From the NCBI GenBank assembly GCA_902493545.1, contig CABUQI010000037.1, positions 1 through 10,587 of the forward strand: DNA of 10,587 nt, read 5' to 3'. The position numbers and the translations under genes are program-made. Source of the stretch: an uncultured Collinsella sp. GTDB lineage: Bacteria; Actinomycetota; Coriobacteriia; Coriobacteriales; Coriobacteriaceae. Shown here in pieces: positions 7,391 to 10,587 of the stretch. Each line of letters begins with the position of its first letter. Position 1 is the first letter of the stretch. The notes beneath the pieces are model-generated. The model saw nothing but the letters and a program-made list of their open reading frames with translations, ran no database searches and was not told the DNA's origin.

Positions 7391-7426
7391 CTGATCCCTT
7401 GGGGACGGAGGAAAACGGATCATTTT
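7391..7426 (+). repeat. GATCC/GGAGG short repeat, copy 2
   Basis: Second copy of the element at 596-631, with 29 of 36 positions identical. Here the ends form a clean inverted repeat, TGATCC 7392-7397 with GGATCA 7417-7422, and TCCCTTGGGGA inside can also fold. As with copy 1, it directly follows a structured repeat. No coding frame uses the GGAGG. Confidence 0.65.
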
Positions 7427-7458
7427 GGTCCCGCGAGGCTGGCGGAGGCACTCGTCCA

Positions 7459-7631
7459 GGGCCGCCCGAACAAAACTATGCCGGTTTACGGGGCTGAGTT
7501 ACGAGTCTCCAACCATGCCGATATTCGTGAAAATAAAACCGCAGGTAGACGAGCCGTCATTTTGCAGAAAACGCGGGTATGGATGGGGGTCCTGAGTTTG
7601 GCCCCGTAAACCGGCATAGTTTTGAAATGGC
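7459..7631 (+). repeat. Structured intergenic repeat, copy B
   Basis: The outer arms 7471-7494 and 7601-7624 are perfectly complementary over 24 bases. The middle stem pairs CCATGCC 7513-7519 with GGTATGG 7576-7582. The core AAAACCGCAGGTAGA is at 7535-7549, but its inner hairpin is poor here because the 3' half has changed. It aligns without gaps to copy A from 412/7467 onward. The arm pair A430-T555 in copy A is T7485-A7610 here, a compensatory change, and the G-T wobble of copy A is an A-T pair here. A fragment of the arm sequence, CTATGCCGG, recurs at 7656-7664 just beyond the element. Confidence 0.85.
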
Positions 7632-7684
7632 CTTAAATCGGTAGCAGCCATTTTGCTATGCCGGAACGGTCGGTCTTCGGGCAA

Positions 7685-8314
7685 CTACCCTCGCAGGTAG
7701 GCGATAGCGATCTGCGTGCGGTTGCGCAGGCCCATCTTTGCCAGGATTGAGCTGATGTGGTTGCGCACGGTGCCTTCGCCCATGTAGGCGGTGGCGGCGA
7801 TCTCTTTGTTGTCGAGGCCGCGGGCGATGAGTTCGGCGACTTCGAACTCGCGGTCGGTCAGGCTGGCGAAGGCTGCGGGCCGGCGGGGCGTGCCCGCCTC
7901 GACGTCCGTTCCGTCAAAATCGATGTCCTCGATCGCCTTGCCCTCGAGCACGCGCTTGCCAGCCATGACCTGCGCCAACGCTGGTGGAATGGCGGCGACA
8001 TCGGTTTTAATCAGGTAGCCGCGGGCGCCCAGTTTAAGCGCCAACACAATGTACTCGTCATCCGAGAATGTCGTCAAAAACACCACGCGTGCCGTGGGTT
8101 CGTGCTCAAGGATCTCGCGTGCCGCCGATAGGCCGTCGCGTTCCGGCATCTGAATGTCGAGCAGCGCGATATCGGGTGCGTGTTCGGCATAGAGCGAAAC
8201 CGCGTCGTTGCCGTTGGCGCCGGTACCCACTACCTCGATCTGCGGCTGGGCGCCCAGGATAATCTTGAGCGAATCGACCACTAAGCGGTCGTCGTCGACA
8301 ACGATGAGCCTCAT
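7685..8314 (-). CDS. NarL/FixJ-type response regulator
   Basis: A 209-residue, full-length two-component regulator that binds DNA once phosphorylated. The receiver domain (~1-120) has the acidic pocket D7-D8-D9, phospho-acceptor D53 (in LLDIQMP), T81 and K103. The LuxR-type helix-turn-helix domain (~150-209) starts at LTDREFEVAELIARGL, has the recognition-helix region EGTVRNHISSILAKM, and ends shortly after. The ATG at 8314-8312 overlaps the kinase stop codon in an ATGA arrangement, so the two are probably translationally coupled. AAGGAG (8330-8325) lies 10 bases upstream, within the kinase gene. Its partner is surely the adjacent kinase. The likely target is the divergent ABC gene and its own operon, by analogy with other such pairs next to ABC exporters. 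I see no clear intrinsic terminator after it. Confidence 0.93.
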   Translation of the reverse strand: MRLIVVDDDRLVVDSLKIILGAQPQIEVVGTGANGNDAVSLYAEHAPDIALLDIQMPERDGLSAAREILEHEPTARVVFLTTFSDDEYIVLALKLGARGYLIKTDVAAIPPALAQVMAGKRVLEGKAIEDIDFDGTDVEAGTPRRPAAFASLTDREFEVAELIARGLDNKEIAATAYMGEGTVRNHISSILAKMGLRNRTQIAIAYLRG

Positions 8315-9456
8315 CGGTCCTCATCTCCTTGCTGTTTGGGGACGGTGGCAAACACGCGCCAGCCGGGGGCGCCGGCGCGCAGGCCGGCGGTGAAGGTTCC
8401 GCCAAGCGCCTCGACGCGCTCGCGCATGGAGGCGAGCCCCATGCCTTCTACGACGTTGTTGCTGCTCGCCGGGGTCGCGTCCGCGCCATCATCGGTAACG
8501 ATGAGCTGGTAAAACGACGGATGCTCCATGCATCGTACGGTGACGGTCTGGGCGCAAGCGTGGCGCATGGCGTTGGAAAGCGCCTCGCGCAGCACCGCCG
8601 CAAAGCAGTTGGCGACGTTGGCGGGTGCATGCTCGGCCAAAACTTCAAGCTCAATCTGCGGGCCGCCGTCCGAGCGCGCGCCTTCAACAATGCGTTCGAG
8701 CTGCACGGAAAGGTCGACGGCGTTGTCGTTGAGCGCGTGGACGCTGGTGCGCACAAGCTGGAGCGCCTCGTCAACCGTGCGTTTGACGTCGGCGAAATCG
8801 GCGGCGACGCCAGGCTCGTCGGCGTGGACCACGCGTAGGGCCTCGGCTTGAAGCGAAGCGCGCGTGAGCTGGTGGCCCACGTTATCGTGGATTTCGCGCG
8901 CGATGCGGGCGCGTTCGGCGAGCGTCGCGAGCTCGACTTCGTAGTCCTGGCGGTCGGCGAGGTCGCGGTTGCGTGCCTCGAGTGCCAGGGCGCGTTCTTG
9001 CAGCTTGTCGCGGGTGCGACGCATGCGTTCCTGTTCGCGCTCCAGCTGCGCGGTACGTAGCGATAGCAAGGTGGCGGCAACCGAAAGGATGGCGGTCAGC
9101 AGGAGCGTTCGGGTGGTGAGCGCGCCGCCGCGAAGGTCCGCGACAAGCGCGCAGACAAACACGGCGCCAATCGCCAGCGCGGGCCAGATGCGTTCACGGC
9201 GCACGCGTCGCGCGATGTCATAGAGGGCGAGGGGCGCAAACGGCACAAACGGCGGCACGACGACGGCCGCGATGATGTAAGCGCAGCTCGCGGCCTCGCT
9301 CGCGCGCCGGGTGCGTTTCCCCTGTGTGACCTCGGCCAGCGAGGTGGCAATAATGCCAAGGCAAAACGCCACAACCAGACGAGCGTCCACGGCAAGACCC
9401 ATGGCGGCCGCAATACAGCACGCCAGCACGATCGATTTGTCGAAAAGCCTGTTCAT
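8311..9456 (-). CDS. Sensor histidine kinase, HisKA_3 (NarL-partner) family
   Basis: A 381-residue membrane sensor kinase from the chosen ATG. The N-terminal ~135 residues hold several hydrophobic segments (about 8-40, 58-80, 92-107, 114-132) with almost no outside loop, so it probably senses the membrane or an associated transporter. A coiled-coil linker (~136-180) follows. The dimerisation/phosphotransfer helix reads ARIAREIHDNVGHQLT, with H190 as phospho-acceptor. The ATPase domain has the N-box LREALSNAMRHA (N295), the DDG of the G1 box (322-324) and the G2 box GMGLASM (338-344). The frame stays open upstream to a TTG at 9579, but neither that nor the ATG at 9483 has a ribosome binding site. 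The ATG at 9456 lies just after a TACAAT hexamer and begins the natural hydrophobic N-terminus, so I chose it as a possible leaderless start. Confidence 0.9.
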   Translation of the reverse strand: MNRLFDKSIVLACCIAAAMGLAVDARLVVAFCLGIIATSLAEVTQGKRTRRASEAASCAYIIAAVVVPPFVPFAPLALYDIARRVRRERIWPALAIGAVFVCALVADLRGGALTTRTLLLTAILSVAATLLSLRTAQLEREQERMRRTRDKLQERALALEARNRDLADRQDYEVELATLAERARIAREIHDNVGHQLTRASLQAEALRVVHADEPGVAADFADVKRTVDEALQLVRTSVHALNDNAVDLSVQLERIVEGARSDGGPQIELEVLAEHAPANVANCFAAVLREALSNAMRHACAQTVTVRCMEHPSFYQLIVTDDGADATPASSNNVVEGMGLASMRERVEALGGTFTAGLRAGAPGWRVFATVPKQQGDEDR

Positions 9457-9462
9457 ACGGGT

Positions 9463-9468
9463 ATTGTA
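9463..9468 (-). promoter_or_regulatory. Candidate -10 box for a leaderless kinase mRNA
   Basis: TACAAT on the minus strand, ending six bases before the ATG at 9456. A transcript starting at the usual distance would begin at or next to the A of that ATG. No TTGACA-like -35 hexamer lies 16-18 bases upstream, and there is no Shine-Dalgarno sequence, which fits a leaderless start but does not prove it. Confidence 0.4.
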
Positions 9469-9507
9469 CGCGATGCCGCGCATGGGGGAGGCGCCACCCG
9501 GAGCAAC

Positions 9508-9586
9508 CGTGACATTCCTCCCACGCGGCAAAGCGGGGACGTCGGCAGACCGTGCGACCAAGCCCCACACTCGTGACAAAGCTCAC
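9508..9586. promoter_or_regulatory. Repeated CGTGACA sites between the divergent kinase and ABC genes
   Basis: The 198-base region 9457-9654 separates the two divergent transcripts. CGTGACA occurs twice (9508-9514 and 9572-9578). The second is part of GTGA-N6-TCAC (9573-9586), an inverted repeat of the general kind bound by NarL-family regulators. They are candidate binding sites for the adjacent response regulator, but the match is short and could be chance. The rest of the region shows no clear -35/-10 pair for the ABC gene. Confidence 0.3.
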
Positions 9587-9654
9587 TGGCGCGTGCCGGC
9601 GGCTCCTGCGATGATGCAATCGTACCGGGCCGCAATCAACGGAAGGGCCGCCTC

Positions 9655-10587
9655 ATGACAGACATCGTCCACGTCGAAAACCTCGTCAAGCGCTACGACG
9701 ACCTTATCGCGCTCGACCACTTTAGCCTGAGCATCGCCCCCGGCGAGATCTTTGGCCTGCTGGGCCCCAACGGCTCGGGCAAGACCACGTCCATCAACTG
9801 CATCCTGCAGCTGCTCGCCTACGACAAAGGCACCATCGAGCTGTTCGGCGAGCCCATGACGCCCGCCCGCTACGACCTCAAGCGCCGCATCGGTGTGGTG
9901 CCGCAGCAGGTGGCGGTGTTTGACGAGCTTACGGTGCGCGAGAACATCGACTATTTCTGCAGCCTTTACGTCAACGACCGCAAGCGCCGCCGCGCGCTGG
10001 TGGACGAGGCGATCGACTTTGTCGGGCTGGGCGACTTTGCCAAGTTTCGCCCCGGCAAGCTCTCGGGCGGCCTGGCGCGTCGCCTCAACATCGCCTGCGG
10101 CATCGCGCACAAGCCCGAGCTCATCTTCTTTGACGAGCCCACGGTGGCGGTCGACCCGCAGAGCCGCAACGCCATCCTGGAGGGCATCTGCCGCTTGCGC
10201 GACGAGGGCGCCACGGTGGTGTATACCAGCCATTACATGGAGGAAGTCGAGCAGATTTGCAGCCGCATCATGATCATGGACGGCGGACGTGTGCTGGCGC
10301 AGGGCACCAATGACGAGCTCAAACGCATGATTCAAATGGGCGAGCGCGTGACTGTCGAGGTCGGCGCCGTCGAGACCGCCACGGTCGAGCGGCTGCGCGC
10401 CCTCGAGCACGTGCTTTCGGTTGAGCTGTCCGGCGGCGAGCTCGTCTGCACCTGCGAAGCGAGCCCGCACAATTTGGTCGACATCCTCGACACGCTGCGC
10501 GCCGCCGATGTGGCGCTCGGCCGCGTGTGGAGCGAGCCGCCGACCCTCAACGACGTGTTCCTCGAGATCACCGGCCGCGAGCTGCGC
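9655..10587 (+). CDS. ABC transporter ATP-binding protein, DrrA/CcmA-like (3' end beyond window)
   Basis: The frame runs from ATG 9655 through 311 codons to the window edge without a stop. GGAAGGG (9641-9647) is the ribosome binding site, 7 bases away. The protein powers an ABC-2-type exporter. Visible motifs are Walker A GPNGSGKT (37-44), Q-loop Q84, signature LSGGL (136-140, usual LSGGQ), Walker B LIFFDEP with D160 and E161, D-loop VAVD and H-loop H193. Residues ~225-311 form the C-terminal extension typical of the DrrA type, ending with PTLNDVFLEITGREL, which in relatives lies at or near the end of the protein, so few residues are probably missing. One or more membrane permease genes are expected directly downstream. 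The divergent two-component pair next to it probably controls it. The substrate cannot be told; drug, lipid or peptide export and self-protection are the usual roles. Confidence 0.92.
   Translation, partial: MTDIVHVENLVKRYDDLIALDHFSLSIAPGEIFGLLGPNGSGKTTSINCILQLLAYDKGTIELFGEPMTPARYDLKRRIGVVPQQVAVFDELTVRENIDYFCSLYVNDRKRRRALVDEAIDFVGLGDFAKFRPGKLSGGLARRLNIACGIAHKPELIFFDEPTVAVDPQSRNAILEGICRLRDEGATVVYTSHYMEEVEQICSRIMIMDGGRVLAQGTNDELKRMIQMGERVTVEVGAVETATVERLRALEHVLSVELSGGELVCTCEASPHNLVDILDTLRAADVALGRVWSEPPTLNDVFLEITGRELR

Noticed and set aside
7361..7609. An 82-codon plus-strand frame across copies C and B
   Set aside because: It starts inside an arm of copy C and runs through the repeats and their stems. 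No coding signature, and the arms conserve pairing, not codons.
403..7631. CRISPR array made of the repeats
   Set aside because: Only three copies of about 170 bases at irregular spacing, with nested inverted arms; no short regular repeat-spacer pattern and no cas gene.
7625..7653. Terminator for the response regulator operon (AAATGGC / GCCATTT hairpin)
   Set aside because: The stem is only 7 bp with a 15-base loop and no T-run on the minus strand, so I did not list it as a feature.
9583..10470. A 295-codon minus-strand frame across the ABC gene
   Set aside because: The plus strand encodes all ABC ATPase motifs in order with a ribosome binding site; the antisense frame has none.

Overview
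The window looks like chromosomal DNA from a fairly GC-rich Gram-positive actinobacterium, most likely a gut Coriobacteriia member such as Collinsella. This is inferred from gene style: a long LPxTG-anchored vWA/Spy0128-type surface protein, a NarL-type two-component system beside a drug/lipid-type ABC ATPase, and a membrane-hydrogenase-type ferredoxin subunit. No rRNA or other phylogenetic marker is present, so the genus is a guess.

Layout. (1) 1-341: the last gene of an operon entering from the left, a small two-[4Fe-4S] ferredoxin subunit of the NuoI/HycF/EchF type, followed by a strong hairpin. (2) 342-808: non-coding. It holds a structured repeat (A), a shorter GATCC/GGAGG repeat, and a cluster of TGTCTCA boxes just before the next gene. 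(3) 809-7090: one 2093-residue secreted, sortase-anchored surface protein with a complete vWA metal site and ten Spy0128/FctA-like domains that keep the Lys and Asn expected to form isopeptide bonds. (4) 7091-7684: non-coding, with two hairpins (one a likely terminator) and two more copies (C and B) of the structured repeat, plus a second GATCC/GGAGG repeat. (5) 7685-9456, minus strand: a sensor kinase and response regulator pair with a 4-base overlap. (6) 9457-9654: divergent intergenic region. (7) 9655-10587, plus strand: the ATPase of an ABC exporter, open at the right edge.

How the parts fit. The kinase/regulator pair is divergent from the ABC gene and probably regulates it. The surface protein stands alone: no sortase, second pilin or secretion gene lies in the window, so it must use a housekeeping sortase encoded elsewhere.

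The least explained part is the repeat family. Copies A (403-576) and B (7459-7631) are in the same orientation on either side of the surface-protein gene and are about 80% identical without gaps over 165 bases. They keep perfect or near-perfect outer inverted arms, with a compensatory base-pair change between them. Copy C (7219-7379) keeps the inner core at the same internal spacing but has entirely different, still self-complementary arms. This points to a modular family under selection for a folded or palindromic form. I cannot say whether it acts as RNA, as a mobile element or as a protein target.
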